A stretch of DNA of 64,000 nucleotides from Clostridia bacterium (lineage in GTDB: Bacteria > Bacillota > Clostridia > Oscillospirales > Acutalibacteraceae), in assembly GCA_017625095.1 (NCBI GenBank), contig JAGALQ010000044.1, positions 62,001 to 126,000 of the forward strand, read 5' to 3'. Positions 52,482 to 61,500 of this stretch are shown piece by piece. The notes beneath the pieces were generated by a model that worked only from the letters and a program-made list of their open reading frames with translations, was not told the DNA's origin and made no database searches. Within the stretch, counting starts at the first letter, position 1. Each line of letters begins with the position of its first letter. The translations under genes and the position numbers were made by a program.

Positions 52482-53249
52482 TTATTTGCTTGCTGCCTTA
52501 ACGATTGCTGCAAAATCCTCAGCCTTGAGTGATGCACCGCCGATGAGACCGCCGTCAACATCGTACTGAGCAAGAAGCTCGTCAGCGTTCTTTGCGTTCA
52601 TGCTGCCGCCGTACTGAACAACAATCTTGTCTGCTGCAGCCTTGCCGTAGAGCTCACCGATGAGAGCGCGGATTGCACCGTTTACCTCGTTAGCCTGCTC
52701 TGCAGTAGCTGTGAGACCTGTGCCGATTGCCCAAACGGGCTCGTAAGCGATGATGATGTTGTCAAGCTCAGCCTCTGTAACACCGAGAAGAGCAACCTTA
52801 GTCTGCATACGAACGATTTCCATTGTGATGTTCTGCTCGCGCTCTTCCTTGAGCTCGCCTACGCAAAGGATAACCTTGAGGCCGTTGTCAAGAGCAGCTC
52901 TTACGCGCTTCTGAACGGTAACGTCTGTCTCGCCGAAGTACTGTCTGCGCTCGCTGTGACCGATAACAACGTACTCAACGCCGATAGCCTTGAGCATGGG
53001 AGCGGAAACTTCGCCTGTGAATGCGCCGCTCTCTGCCCAGTGGCAGTTTTCAGCACCGATTTTGATGTTGGAGCCCTTTGCTGCTTCCATAGCTGCGAAG
53101 AGGTCGATATAGGGAACACAAGCAACAACGTCGCAATCTGCATCTGCAACGAGGGGCTTGATCTCGTTGATGAGAGCTGTTGCCTCAGCAGGAGTCTTAT
53201 TCATTTTCCAGTTACCAGCGATAACTACTTTACGGAGATTCTTGTCCAT
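52482..53249 (-). CDS. tpiA: Triosephosphate isomerase
   Basis: 255 residues, TIM barrel. Seen: A-G-N-W-K-M-N-K with the active-site Asn and Lys, V-I-G-H-S-E-R-R with the catalytic His, and A-Y-E-P-V-W-A-I-G-T-G with the catalytic Glu and mobile loop; the phosphate-binding V-Q-Y-G-G-S and G-G-A-S-L are in place. It interconverts dihydroxyacetone phosphate and glyceraldehyde 3-phosphate. AAAGGATG precedes ATG. It lies 80 bp after pgk with a hairpin between them, which may tune relative expression. Confidence 0.98.
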   Translation of the reverse strand: MDKNLRKVVIAGNWKMNKTPAEATALINEIKPLVADADCDVVACVPYIDLFAAMEAAKGSNIKIGAENCHWAESGAFTGEVSAPMLKAIGVEYVVIGHSERRQYFGETDVTVQKRVRAALDNGLKVILCVGELKEEREQNITMEIVRMQTKVALLGVTEAELDNIIIAYEPVWAIGTGLTATAEQANEVNGAIRALIGELYGKAAADKIVVQYGGSMNAKNADELLAQYDVDGGLIGGASLKAEDFAAIVKAASK

Positions 53250-53288
53250 TTTATAAACATCCTTTCAAAAAATTTAATCAATATAACA

Positions 53289-53318
53289 TTGCCCGTGTAC
53301 GTTGATATACACGGGCAA
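53289..53318 (-). terminator. Hairpin between pgk and tpiA (partial terminator or processing site)
   Basis: TTGCCCGTGTA / TACACGGGCAA strong stem, but no T-run follows on the minus strand, so it more likely attenuates or stabilises than stops transcription. Confidence 0.5.
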
Positions 53319-53329
53319 ACGATGGTTAA

Positions 53330-54523
53330 TTATTTCTCGTTGAGAGCTGCAATGCCGGGAAGCTCTTTGCCTTCCATATACTCGAGAGAAGCGCCGCCGC
53401 CTGTGGAGATGTGGCTCATCTTGTCAGCGAAGCCGAGCTTCTGAACAGCTGCTGCGCTGTCGCCGCCGCCGATGATGGAGATTGAGCCGGACTCTGCAAC
53501 TGCGTTAGCAACTGCAACTGTACCTGCTGCGAAGTTCTCCCACTCGGAAACACCCATCGGGCCGTTCCAGATAACTGTGCCTGCACCCTTGATAGCGTTT
53601 GCGAACATTTCCTGAGTTCTGGGGCCGATGTCAAGACCCATCCAGCCTTCGGGGATATCGTCTGAATCAACGATCATTGCCTCTGTATCGGGAGCGTATT
53701 CCTTACCGACCTTGTTGTCTACGGGGATGAGGAAGTTAACGCCCTTTTCCTTAGCCTTAGCCATCATCTCGCCTGCAAGTTCAACCTTGTCAGCTTCAAG
53801 AAGTGATGTGCCGATGTTGTGGCCGAGGTACTTCATGAATGTGTATGCCATACCGCCGCCGACGATAAGTGTGTCAACCTTGTCAAGAAGGTTTGTGATA
53901 ACACCGATCTTGTCGGAAACCTTAGCGCCGCCGAGGATTGCAACGAAGGGACGCTGCGGATTCTCAAGAGCACCGCCGATGAAGGAGATTTCCTTCTGGA
54001 TGAGGTAGCCGCAGACAGCGGGGATGTAGTCTGCTACACCTGTTGTGGAGGAGTGAGCTCTGTGAGCTGAACCGAAAGCATCGTTTACGAAGATGTCAGC
54101 AAGAGAAGCAAATGCCTTGCTGAGTTCGGGATCGTTCTTTGTTTCGCCCTTCTCATAACGTACGTTTTCAAGAAGCATAACGTCGCCGTCGTTGAGAGAA
54201 GCTGCAAGTGCCTGTGCGCTCTCGCCGACAACGTCAGTTGCCATCTTTACTTCCTTGCCGAGGAGCTCGGAAAGACGTGCTGCTACGGGAGCAAGTGAAA
54301 ACTCGGGAACAACTTCACCCTTGGGTCTGCCGAGGTGAGAGCAAAGGATAACCTTTGCGTTGTTGTCAAGAAGATACTTGATTGTGGGGAGAGATGATAC
54401 GATTCTCTTGTCACTTGTGATAACGCCGTCCTTAAGCGGAACGTTGAAATCGCAACGTACAAGAACTCTTTTGCCGCTGACCTGAATGTCTTCAACGGTC
54501 TTTTTGTTAAGTGCACTGCTCAT
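53330..54523 (-). CDS. pgk: Phosphoglycerate kinase
   Basis: 397 residues. Seen: V-R-C-D-F-N-V-P-L substrate loop, [14 protein letters not shown] in the hinge side, the ATP-site G-G-A-K-V-S-D-K, and the C-terminal G-G-G-D-S-A-A-A-V. It makes ATP from 1,3-bisphosphoglycerate. It is first of the pgk-tpiA-gpmI run, divergent from serC. AGAAAGGATG-type ribosome site before ATG; start chosen accordingly. Confidence 0.98.
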   Translation of the reverse strand: MSSALNKKTVEDIQVSGKRVLVRCDFNVPLKDGVITSDKRIVSSLPTIKYLLDNNAKVILCSHLGRPKGEVVPEFSLAPVAARLSELLGKEVKMATDVVGESAQALAASLNDGDVMLLENVRYEKGETKNDPELSKAFASLADIFVNDAFGSAHRAHSSTTGVADYIPAVCGYLIQKEISFIGGALENPQRPFVAILGGAKVSDKIGVITNLLDKVDTLIVGGGMAYTFMKYLGHNIGTSLLEADKVELAGEMMAKAKEKGVNFLIPVDNKVGKEYAPDTEAMIVDSDDIPEGWMGLDIGPRTQEMFANAIKGAGTVIWNGPMGVSEWENFAAGTVAVANAVAESGSISIIGGGDSAAAVQKLGFADKMSHISTGGGASLEYMEGKELPGIAALNEK

Positions 54524-54600
54524 TGTTACTGGACATCCTTTCTGATGTATATATTACTTATTTTGTTGATGAAATTTAGGGCGGAAGTTTCGCCTGTAAT

Positions 54601-54629
54601 ATTCTATACCAAAATTAAATTATTTTCAA
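54601..54629 (-). promoter_or_regulatory. Promoter of pgk
   Basis: On the minus strand: TTGAAA (54629-54624), 17-bp spacer, TAGAAT (54606-54601), leaving a leader of about 70 bases. Confidence 0.65.
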
Positions 54630-54712
54630 CATATAATTGTTGCAGTTTTTCGGGCGATAATTACAGCTTTTTGTTGAATTTGCCAAGATTTTCATTTTAC
54701 AAAAATTATTCC

Positions 54713-54742
54713 TTGACATTGACAAAATTGAGTGCATATAAT
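54713..54742 (+). promoter_or_regulatory. Promoter of serC-serA
   Basis: TTGACA (54713-54718), 18-bp spacer, TATAAT (54737-54742). A second TTGACA at 54719-54724 is too close to the -10. Confidence 0.75.
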
Positions 54743-54783
54743 AGTTCGTATATAAATTGACCCATTATCAGGAGGTTTATTCA

Positions 54784-55866
54784 ATGGCAAGAGTTTATAA
54801 TTTTTCAGCGGGTCCGTCAATGCTTCCGGAATCCGTTCTCAACAGAGCTGCAGCAGAAATGCTCGACTATAAGGGCAGCGGTCAGTCCGTAATGGAAATG
54901 TCCCATCGCTCAAAGGTCTTTATGCAGATTGCTTCAGAAACAGAAGCTCTTTTCCGCGAGGTTCTGGGTGTGCCGGATAACTACAAAGTCCTCTTCCTCC
55001 AGGGCGGCGCATCAACTCAGTTCGCAGCAATTCCCCTCAACTTTATGAACGGCAACAAGAAGGCTGATTATGTTCTCACAGGTCAGTTTGCAACAAAGGC
55101 TTACAAAGAGGCCTGCAAGTACGGCGACGTACGCGTGGTTGCAAGCTCAAAAGAGGACACATTCTCATATATCCCCAAGCTTGAAAAATCAGATTTCGAT
55201 CCCGAAGCTGACTACGTATATGTCTGCTTCAACAACACCATCTTCGGCACAACCTACAAGTACATCCCCGACACAGGCGATGTTCCGCTTATTGCCGACG
55301 TTTCATCCTGCTTCCTTTCAGAGCCTATGGATGTTACAAAATTCGGTCTTATCTACGGCGGCGCACAGAAGAATATCGGTCCTGCAGGTCTGACAGTTGT
55401 TATCGTTCGTGAGGATCTTCTCGGCAATGCAAGAGATTACACTCCCGCAATGCTCAACTATAAGGAGATGGCTGACAACGATTCAATGTACAACACACCT
55501 CCCTGCTACTCAATCTACATCTGCAAGCTTGTTCTTGAGTGGATCAAGAGCATCGGCGGTCTCGAGGCTATGAAGGAGCGCAATGCTGCAAAGGCAAAGC
55601 TTCTTTACGACTTCCTTGATTCAAGCAAGCTCTTCAAGAACGGTGTCAATAAAGAAGACCGTTCAATGATGAACGTAACATTCGTTACAGGCAGCGATGA
55701 GCTCGATGCAAAGTTTGTCAAAGAGGCAACTGAGGCAGGTCTTGTCAACCTCAAGGGTCACCGCTCTGTCGGCGGTATGCGTGCTTCCATCTACAATGCA
55801 ATGCCCTATGAGGGTGTTGAGAAGCTCGTAGAGTTTATGGCACAGTTCGAAAAAGATAACGCATAA
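54784..55866 (+). CDS. serC: Phosphoserine aminotransferase
   Basis: 360 residues from the ATG behind AGGAGG (54770-54775); an in-frame start nine codons earlier lies before that site. It is a PLP enzyme converting 3-phosphohydroxypyruvate and glutamate to phosphoserine. Seen: F-S-A-G-P-S-M-L-P at the N-terminus, L-Q-G-G-A-S-T-Q-F near 75, D-V-S-S-C-F-L-S with the cofactor Asp, Y-G-G-A-Q-K-N-I-G-P with the Schiff-base Lys near 195, and H-R-S-V-G-G-M-R-A-S-I. serA follows 12 bp later. Confidence 0.98.
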   Translation: MARVYNFSAGPSMLPESVLNRAAAEMLDYKGSGQSVMEMSHRSKVFMQIASETEALFREVLGVPDNYKVLFLQGGASTQFAAIPLNFMNGNKKADYVLTGQFATKAYKEACKYGDVRVVASSKEDTFSYIPKLEKSDFDPEADYVYVCFNNTIFGTTYKYIPDTGDVPLIADVSSCFLSEPMDVTKFGLIYGGAQKNIGPAGLTVVIVREDLLGNARDYTPAMLNYKEMADNDSMYNTPPCYSIYICKLVLEWIKSIGGLEAMKERNAAKAKLLYDFLDSSKLFKNGVNKEDRSMMNVTFVTGSDELDAKFVKEATEAGLVNLKGHRSVGGMRASIYNAMPYEGVEKLVEFMAQFEKDNA

Positions 55867-55878
55867 AAGGTGATTAAA

Positions 55879-57015
55879 ATGTATAATATTCTTACTCTCA
55901 ACAAAATCGCAGCCTGTGGCACAGACAGACTCGGTGACAACTATAAGGTCGCTGACGATGTTCAGGCACCCGATGCGATAATGGTACGCTCCGCAGCAAT
56001 GCACGATATGGAGTTTGATGCAAACACAGTTGCTGTTGCACGTGCTGGCGCAGGTGTAAACAACATTCCGCTTGATAAGTGCACAGAAAAGGGTATCGTT
56101 GTTTTTAACACACCCGGTGCTAACGCAAACGCAGTTAAAGAGCTTGTTCTCTGCGGTCTTTTCCTCTCTTCCAGAAGAATTCCCGCAGCTATTGACTGGT
56201 GCAAGACTCTCAAGGGCGAGGGTGCAAACGTTTCCAAGCTCGTAGAAAAAGGCAAGTCACAGTTTGTCGGCCCCGAAATTATGGGCAAGACTCTCGGCGT
56301 TATCGGTCTCGGCGCAATCGGTGCAAAGGTTGCTAACGCAGCAGTTGCACTCGGTATGGATGTTGTCGGTTACGATGCATTCCTCAGCGATGCAGCAGCA
56401 GCTGCTCTCGCATCAGAGGTTAAGGTTGTTTCAAGCCTTGACGAGGTTTATGCAGCATCCGATTATGTTTCGCTCCACCTTCCCTGCAACGACAGCACAA
56501 GAGGTATGATCAACGCTGATACATTCTCAAAGATGAAGGACAGCGTACGTATCCTCAACTTCGCACGCGGTGAGCTTGTTGATAACGCAGCTGTTATTGA
56601 TGCACTCGCAAGCGGTAAGTGTGCAGCTTACGTTACAGATTTCCCGACTGATGAGCAGATTGGTGTTGACGGTGTTGTTGCAATGCCTCACCTCGGTGCT
56701 TCAACTCCCGAGTCAGAGGATAACTGTGCTGTTATGGCAGCAGATGAAATCAAGGCTTACCTTGAAAAGGGTGAGATCGTAAATTCTGTCAACGTGCCTG
56801 CAATGCGCCTTGCAGCTCCTGCAGGTAAGCGTGTCTGCGTAATCCACGCAGAGTCTGCTTTTGCTGATGTTGTTGCCGCTATGGAGGGCAGCACGGCAAA
56901 CGTAAACACAGCTTCACGCAAGGGCGTTTCTTACACTGTTGCCGATATGACAGGCGACTGTGCAGATAAGCTCGCTGATGTTGATGGTGTCTACAGAGTC
57001 AGAGTTATCGGTTGA
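55879..57015 (+). CDS. serA: D-3-phosphoglycerate dehydrogenase
   Basis: 378 residues from ATG 55879 behind AAAAGGTG; a GTG at 55870 overlaps that site. It oxidises 3-phosphoglycerate to phosphohydroxypyruvate. Seen: R-A-G-A-G-V-N-N-I, NAD motif G-V-I-G-L-G-A-I-G, H-L-P-C-N-D-S-T-R-G, N-F-A-R-G-E-L-V-D with the substrate Arg, T-D-F-P-T-D-E, and P-H-L-G-A-S-T-P-E with the catalytic His. A short C-terminal tail of ~75 residues resembles a single ACT-type regulatory domain, so serine feedback is possible. With serC it lacks only serB. Confidence 0.96.
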   Translation: MYNILTLNKIAACGTDRLGDNYKVADDVQAPDAIMVRSAAMHDMEFDANTVAVARAGAGVNNIPLDKCTEKGIVVFNTPGANANAVKELVLCGLFLSSRRIPAAIDWCKTLKGEGANVSKLVEKGKSQFVGPEIMGKTLGVIGLGAIGAKVANAAVALGMDVVGYDAFLSDAAAAALASEVKVVSSLDEVYAASDYVSLHLPCNDSTRGMINADTFSKMKDSVRILNFARGELVDNAAVIDALASGKCAAYVTDFPTDEQIGVDGVVAMPHLGASTPESEDNCAVMAADEIKAYLEKGEIVNSVNVPAMRLAAPAGKRVCVIHAESAFADVVAAMEGSTANVNTASRKGVSYTVADMTGDCADKLADVDGVYRVRVIG

Positions 57016-57038
57016 ATCTGATATTGTAATCTATAAAA

Positions 57039-57082
57039 AGCAACTCCTGTGGCAGGGTCAAACCGCCGCAGGAGTTTTTGCT
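57039..57082. terminator. Terminator between serA and the convergent lipoprotein gene
   Basis: AACTCCTGTGGC / GCCGCAGGAGTT followed by T5; loop includes AGGGTCAAACC. Confidence 0.8.
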
Positions 57083-58638
57083 TATTCACTTTCTGATATT
57101 GATCCGAATACGTTACCGCCGTTTTTTACAACAAATTCGTCAGTTAGTTCCACAGAGCCTTCGTTATTGTCATCAGGCTTATCTTTTGGGATTCTGTCGG
57201 GATGTTCAGGCGGAGTCATATCGTCAGGCTTTTCCGGTGGTTCAAAGCCTTCAGACGGTTCTTCAGGTGGCTTGAATCCTTGCGGATGCGTTTCGCCTTC
57301 AGGCATTGGAGGTTGATTTCCTTCGATCATTTCAGGCGGTGTCATACCTTCGGGCATCTGCGGTCTGCCGAACATATTTCCGCTTTGTCCTGCAAGTTGA
57401 ATTCCGTTGCTGAAAAGTGTATATGTACCTTCCTTTAATTCGGGGCTGCTGAAAATCAGAACAGAGTATGAGTTGACGGGAGTTTCTTCAAAAACAGTTT
57501 TTTCGTTCTGATCTTTAAGTATAACGGTTTCATTGCCCGTCTGTTTTTGTGCAAAGTTAAATACTGCGTAATTCTGTCCGCCATCTGCAAATCTGTCGAT
57601 CATATGACCGCTTGCAATAACCGTTCCGCCGTTTATGTGAATACCCATATCCGAATCAATGCCTGCATCGGCACTGTCTGAACAAGCATAGGCCTTAACT
57701 GTTCCGCCGTTGATTACAAGCCAACCGTTTGAATCGATACCGTCACCTTCACCGGTTGTGCCTGTAACCTCAATTGTCAGCTTGCCGCCGTTTATCGTTG
57801 TTACGGAAACACCGTCTTCGTTGGTATTGATTCCGTCATTGCCCGATTTTATGTTGATGTTGCCGCTATTGACAGTCAGGTGCATTTCACTGTCCATACC
57901 TTCATTTTCGGCATTTATGTTAAGCACACCTGTGCCTTGTTTACCGCCGCTGACGTTCATAGTCATCTTTGAGTAAAAAGCACCATCGTATTTGTGAAGT
58001 TTCTCTGCATCCTCTACCTCGGTATTGTCATCGTTGAGTACAACGGTTTCGGGTTTGTAAATTCGTTCAACGTAAGAGCCGTTTACCGTGTTGACCGTGC
58101 CGTCTTCGATAATAACGTTTGCACCGGCGGCAGACGTATCTACATCCTTTGTTGCTTCTTCGCCTGCGCATTCATAAACGTTATAGAAAATAACTGCAGG
58201 AGCAACCGAGCAGGATATTTCGGCACCGTTTAGAATCAGTGTAACAGTTGCTTCAGGATTGTTTTTTGCGTCTTCGCCAAGGTCAACGGCAATCTGACCT
58301 TTTGTCAATGTGCCGCTTAAGACATATGTACCTGCCTTGGTGATATGTACAACCGTGTGTTCCGAGGCTTCTTCAGCAGAATGTGCATCTTTTTCAGAGC
58401 CTTCACCGTAGGTGAAATCCTTGCCGGATTCATAGTAGATAATATCATTTGCGGTATATACCGCATCAGCAGGGTTGTTGCTGACGGTGGTGTTGTCGGT
58501 GGTAATACCACTGTCACTCAGCACAATTTCGGTTGCGCCGACCGGTATACTGCTGCTTGTGTCAACAGGCGGCTTACTGCATGCTGTAAAAGACAGTAGA
58601 ATAACAAGTGCCATTACTGTTGCCTTGAATGCTTTCAT
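57082..58638 (-). CDS. Cthe_2159-type carbohydrate-binding lipoprotein
   Basis: 518 residues. Signal peptide with lipobox L-S-F-T-A-C (Cys20), then a Ser/Pro/Thr linker. The core (about 60-395) matches the Cthe_2159 family, a right-handed beta-helix that binds cellulose or pectin-like polysaccharide: L-N-G-A-E-I, repeating N-I-N-A-E-N-E-G-M-D-S-E, I-K-S-G-N-D-G-I-N-T-N-E-D and A-G-I-D-S-D-M-G-I-H-I-N-G-G-T-V rungs with acidic calcium-type sites. The C-terminal ~110 residues are very rich in Pro, Glu, Asp and Gly (E-G-F-E-P-P-E-K-P-D-D), probably an extended spacer, ending in a small strand-rich tip. It sits on the cell surface; GH43 genes lie nearby. Confidence 0.85.
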   Translation of the reverse strand: MKAFKATVMALVILLSFTACSKPPVDTSSSIPVGATEIVLSDSGITTDNTTVSNNPADAVYTANDIIYYESGKDFTYGEGSEKDAHSAEEASEHTVVHITKAGTYVLSGTLTKGQIAVDLGEDAKNNPEATVTLILNGAEISCSVAPAVIFYNVYECAGEEATKDVDTSAAGANVIIEDGTVNTVNGSYVERIYKPETVVLNDDNTEVEDAEKLHKYDGAFYSKMTMNVSGGKQGTGVLNINAENEGMDSEMHLTVNSGNINIKSGNDGINTNEDGVSVTTINGGKLTIEVTGTTGEGDGIDSNGWLVINGGTVKAYACSDSADAGIDSDMGIHINGGTVIASGHMIDRFADGGQNYAVFNFAQKQTGNETVILKDQNEKTVFEETPVNSYSVLIFSSPELKEGTYTLFSNGIQLAGQSGNMFGRPQMPEGMTPPEMIEGNQPPMPEGETHPQGFKPPEEPSEGFEPPEKPDDMTPPEHPDRIPKDKPDDNNEGSVELTDEFVVKNGGNVFGSISESE

Positions 58639-58762
58639 ATAATCATCCTTTCCTGATGTTCGTTTAAATGATATCTGAATACTTTTATACTTTTTTGAAC
58701 TTTTTGTAAAAAGGTATACTGCAAAATATGTTATTTCTGTGTCAGTTTTGTTTCAGATTATA

Positions 58763-58795
58763 AAAAGCTCCTTGTTACCGTAACAAGGAGCTTTT
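58763..58795 (-). terminator. Terminator of the second XRE gene
   Basis: AAAAGCTCCTTGTTAC / GTAACAAGGAGCTTTT perfect stem after the stop. Confidence 0.85.
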
Positions 58796-58801
58796 GGTGG
58801 C

Positions 58802-59578
58802 TTAATTCTCTTTCATTCTTTTTATCTGTTTTCTGAAATAGTCCGAATAAACGTCGTTGAAATTCGGGTGATTCATAATCTTTAACAGCTCAAGTGCCTT
58901 TTCGGTTTCAGCTATTGCCTCATCGGTTTCATTGTTTGCCTCGTAGCATTCCGCGAGCTTCCACATCATCTGAAGCAGGTTTTCAAACGAAATCCACTTT
59001 TGTTTTTCGGCTGCATTTCTCTTCGGTTCACCATCTAGAAGGAATGCAATTTCCGTAAGTTTTGTGAAATAGATTTCGGGAATCTGCTCTATTGCATTCT
59101 CTGCGCTTTTAAGATCACCTTTCTTTTTGTAAGCGTAGGCAAGAAATCTGAAAGCATCATACTTGACCTCACTGTCAAGTGTTCTCTCAACAAGCCTTGA
59201 TGCAATTTCAATCGTTTCGTCAGGGTCGGTTACAACATAGAGAATATTATTGAGAATAATGTCGTTTTCGGGATATGTTTTAAGCCCTTCTTCGAGTATG
59301 GCTCTGCTTTTTTCAGGATCACTTTCGCGATATTTGTAAGCCTCATAGGTGATTATTTCGATTGCTTCTTCTTTTCCCGCAAGGCTGAAGTCGAAAAGCT
59401 CATCCATTGAAACTCCGAAATAGTTCGCCAGTATCGGTGCAAGCGTTATGTCGGGCAGAGCGATGTTGTTTTCCCATTTGCTTACTGCCTGAAAAGAGAT
59501 GCCTATTGCGTTTGCCAGCTGTTCCTGTGTTATTCCTCTCGCTTTTCTCAACTGTTTGATTTTATTTCCGATGTTCAT
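58802..59578 (-). CDS. XRE family transcriptional regulator with TPR-like C-terminus
   Basis: 258 residues from ATG 59578; the frame opens 22 codons upstream without a good ribosome site. Residues 1-65 are a Cro/CI helix-turn-helix (I-G-N-K-I-K-Q-L-R-K-A-R-G, T-Q-E-Q-L-A-N-A-I-G-I-S, A-V-S-K-W-E-N). Residues ~95-250 are helical, with TPR-like pairs (A-I-L-E-E-G-L-K-T-Y-P-E-N-D; A-E-N-A-I-E-Q-I-P; A-I-A-E-T-E-K-A-L-E-L-L). The build resembles the XRE gene at 49.5 kb. It lies between the lipoprotein and the GH43 gene but is followed by its own terminator, so its targets are not obvious. Confidence 0.87.
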   Translation of the reverse strand: MNIGNKIKQLRKARGITQEQLANAIGISFQAVSKWENNIALPDITLAPILANYFGVSMDELFDFSLAGKEEAIEIITYEAYKYRESDPEKSRAILEEGLKTYPENDIILNNILYVVTDPDETIEIASRLVERTLDSEVKYDAFRFLAYAYKKKGDLKSAENAIEQIPEIYFTKLTEIAFLLDGEPKRNAAEKQKWISFENLLQMMWKLAECYEANNETDEAIAETEKALELLKIMNHPNFNDVYSDYFRKQIKRMKEN

Positions 59579-59689
59579 TGTTTTTTCACCGCCGTGTTTT
59601 GATACCTGAACTATAACACAGGTTCTGTGCTTAAACAATAACATATAAAGTGACGTTTTTCAACTGCAGGTTGAATGGCGCGAAACATT

Positions 59690-59722
59690 AAACCGCCGAT
59701 ATGCAACTAATATCGGCGGTTT
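59690..59722 (-). terminator. Terminator of the IolB-like/GH43 pair
   Basis: AAACCGCCGATAT / ATATCGGCGGTTT stem, seven-base loop. Confidence 0.85.
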
Positions 59723-59732
59723 TGATATGTCA

Positions 59733-60578
59733 TTATACAATTTCAAGAGAATTTTCGGTTTCTTTTATCTCAAAAAATGCAGGTCTTTCATCAGGCTGAC
59801 CGTTTGGTCTGTGAAGTGAGAGCATAAGCTTACCTTCAAGGCTTGTGAAAATCATTCCGTGTCCGCCGTCTTTATCAAAAAGCGTGGGCAGATGTGACCA
59901 TTTGCCGCTTATTTTGCCGTTGTCGGATGCCGCAACGCACTGCAGATACCCGTTGAAGCAGGTAGACCATATCATAAGCAGCTTGCCGTCAACTTTTCTG
60001 TAAAGGAACGGTCCGTCTGTAACGTTGTGGTCTTTTTCGGTAGCTTCACGCTTGAGAAAAGAGCTTGCCTTAAAAATCTCAACAGGCTCGGTTACGGCTT
60101 CCTTGAGGTCGGAAGAGAGCTGAATATAGTTTATTGTGCCGTCGAGAATCTGTGTGTGCTCGTGACAAAATACGCAGTAGGGGATACCGTCTTCAATATA
60201 GAGTGTGCCGTCAAGGCATTCCCAAGCGTCGGGTGTTATTGCCTTGCCTGTAAGCGGCACGAATTTTCCTTCGGGACTGTCGCTGACGAGAATGTATGTG
60301 CCTCTGAGTCCGTTTTCTTTGGTGAACGTCACAAGCATATAGAATCTGTCGCCGAAGCTGTGCACTTCGGGTGCCCAGTTGACACCGCGGTTGAGACCGT
60401 GCTTGTTGCTGTCAAAAACCTCAATCGGGTCAGACCAGTTTTCAAGGTCAGTACCGATGTATACGTCAACACCGCCTACACCATAGCCGAAGCTTTTGGC
60501 TCTTGTGCCGTACATATAATACTTGCCGTCGTGCACAAGTATGAAAGGGTCACGGATGTGGATATCGCAATTCTTCAT
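59733..60578 (-). CDS. Glycoside hydrolase family 43-like protein
   Basis: 281 residues from ATG 60578 behind GGGAG; the upstream in-frame start lies inside the neighbour. Five-bladed beta-propeller pattern of GH43: H-I-R-D-P-F-I-L-V with the general-base Asp near residue 9, N-W-A-P-E-V-H-S-F-G, and the blade T-D-G-P-F-L-Y-R. In many GH43 enzymes this last motif has the acid Glu (E-G-P); here it is Asp, which may alter or weaken activity. Likely substrates are arabinose- or xylose-containing side chains. No signal peptide, so it should work in the cytoplasm on imported oligosaccharides. It starts two bases after the IolB-like stop. Confidence 0.82.
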   Translation of the reverse strand: MKNCDIHIRDPFILVHDGKYYMYGTRAKSFGYGVGGVDVYIGTDLENWSDPIEVFDSNKHGLNRGVNWAPEVHSFGDRFYMLVTFTKENGLRGTYILVSDSPEGKFVPLTGKAITPDAWECLDGTLYIEDGIPYCVFCHEHTQILDGTINYIQLSSDLKEAVTEPVEIFKASSFLKREATEKDHNVTDGPFLYRKVDGKLLMIWSTCFNGYLQCVAASDNGKISGKWSHLPTLFDKDGGHGMIFTSLEGKLMLSLHRPNGQPDERPAFFEIKETENSLEIV

Positions 60579-60580
60579 TG

Positions 60581-61354
60581 TCAGTTCTCCCTTGTCAGCC
60601 ATTCGTGCTCGGGTGCATAGAATCTTGTTGTCTTATACCATGGGTCATTTTCAAGGTGACGGATCATCCATACGTAGCACATTTCATAGCCGGGTGCAAC
60701 AACCTGCTGGTGGTCGTTACCGTCAGTTATGCAAGCAACAGAGCCGTGTATGCTCTTGAATACGTTGTCACCTATAAAGCAGGCACCAAAGCCCTGCGGC
60801 TTATCGAATTGATAATAGTAAACTTCGGGCTGCGGATGATGGTGGGGAGGGTAACTTGACCATTTGCCCGGCTGATTGAATACTTCGCCGAGCACCATGT
60901 TTGAGTAAGGTGCGTTGTCATAATCGAAAAGTGTTGAACAGATTCTGTGACCTGTGCCGCCCCATTGACCTTTGCCGAACTCCTGATAAAGGCACATATC
61001 GGGTGTGTAGAAAACAGGCTCAAAATCACGTTCGTTATCTGTCTGCTGAATAAGTATTTCCGTACCCTCTGACGCTGTAATGCTTACCTTTGTGTTTCTC
61101 GGTACGTGAAGGCAGTAGGGTGTCTTCTCAAACGGATCGCGGCGTGACATTTTTTCTGTTCTGCCGTTCCATGATATTGCTGCGTTGCCTCTCTGAATCA
61201 GAAAGGCGGTTTCGCATTCGACGTCAAGTATTTCAAAAGTTTCGTTTTCTTTGAATCTCTTAACTATGATAGTCATAAGCATTTCTGCATTTTTGCCGCC
61301 CATTTCGCAAAGGGTGAGTATACCGTCGCTGTTAAATTCAGGGTAATCGAACAT
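60581..61354 (-). CDS. IolB/KduI family isomerase-like cupin
   Basis: 257 residues from ATG 61354 (AAGGA before it). It matches the KduI/IolB family of double cupins: S-S-Y-P-P-H-H-H-P-Q-P-E-V-Y-Y-Y with the metal-binding His cluster and Glu, G-F-G-A-C-F-I-G-D-N, V-V-A-P-G-Y-E-M-C-Y-V-W, and the C-terminal Y-A-P-E-H-E-W-L typical of 5-deoxyglucuronate isomerase. IolB acts in myo-inositol breakdown, but no other iol gene is nearby, so it may handle a uronic or deoxy sugar released by the adjacent GH43 enzymes. The assignment is to family, not substrate. Confidence 0.8.
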   Translation of the reverse strand: MFDYPEFNSDGILTLCEMGGKNAEMLMTIIVKRFKENETFEILDVECETAFLIQRGNAAISWNGRTEKMSRRDPFEKTPYCLHVPRNTKVSITASEGTEILIQQTDNERDFEPVFYTPDMCLYQEFGKGQWGGTGHRICSTLFDYDNAPYSNMVLGEVFNQPGKWSSYPPHHHPQPEVYYYQFDKPQGFGACFIGDNVFKSIHGSVACITDGNDHQQVVAPGYEMCYVWMIRHLENDPWYKTTRFYAPEHEWLTREN

Positions 61355-61500
61355 TGTTATCAGATCCTTAAATGTATTTTGGTTTCCGCTTTTTAGTATA
61401 ATATCATATCTTTTGCAAGTCAATAGACTGAAACTCACTTGAATTTCTTTTTTTCTTTTGGTAGAATCTGAGTTAACAACAAATTCTGGAGAGTGAAAAG

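Noticed and set aside
60581-61354. Complete inositol catabolic operon
   Set aside because: Only an IolB-like gene is present; the Gfo/Idh gene is 13 kb away and no iolC, D, E or J homologue is in the window.
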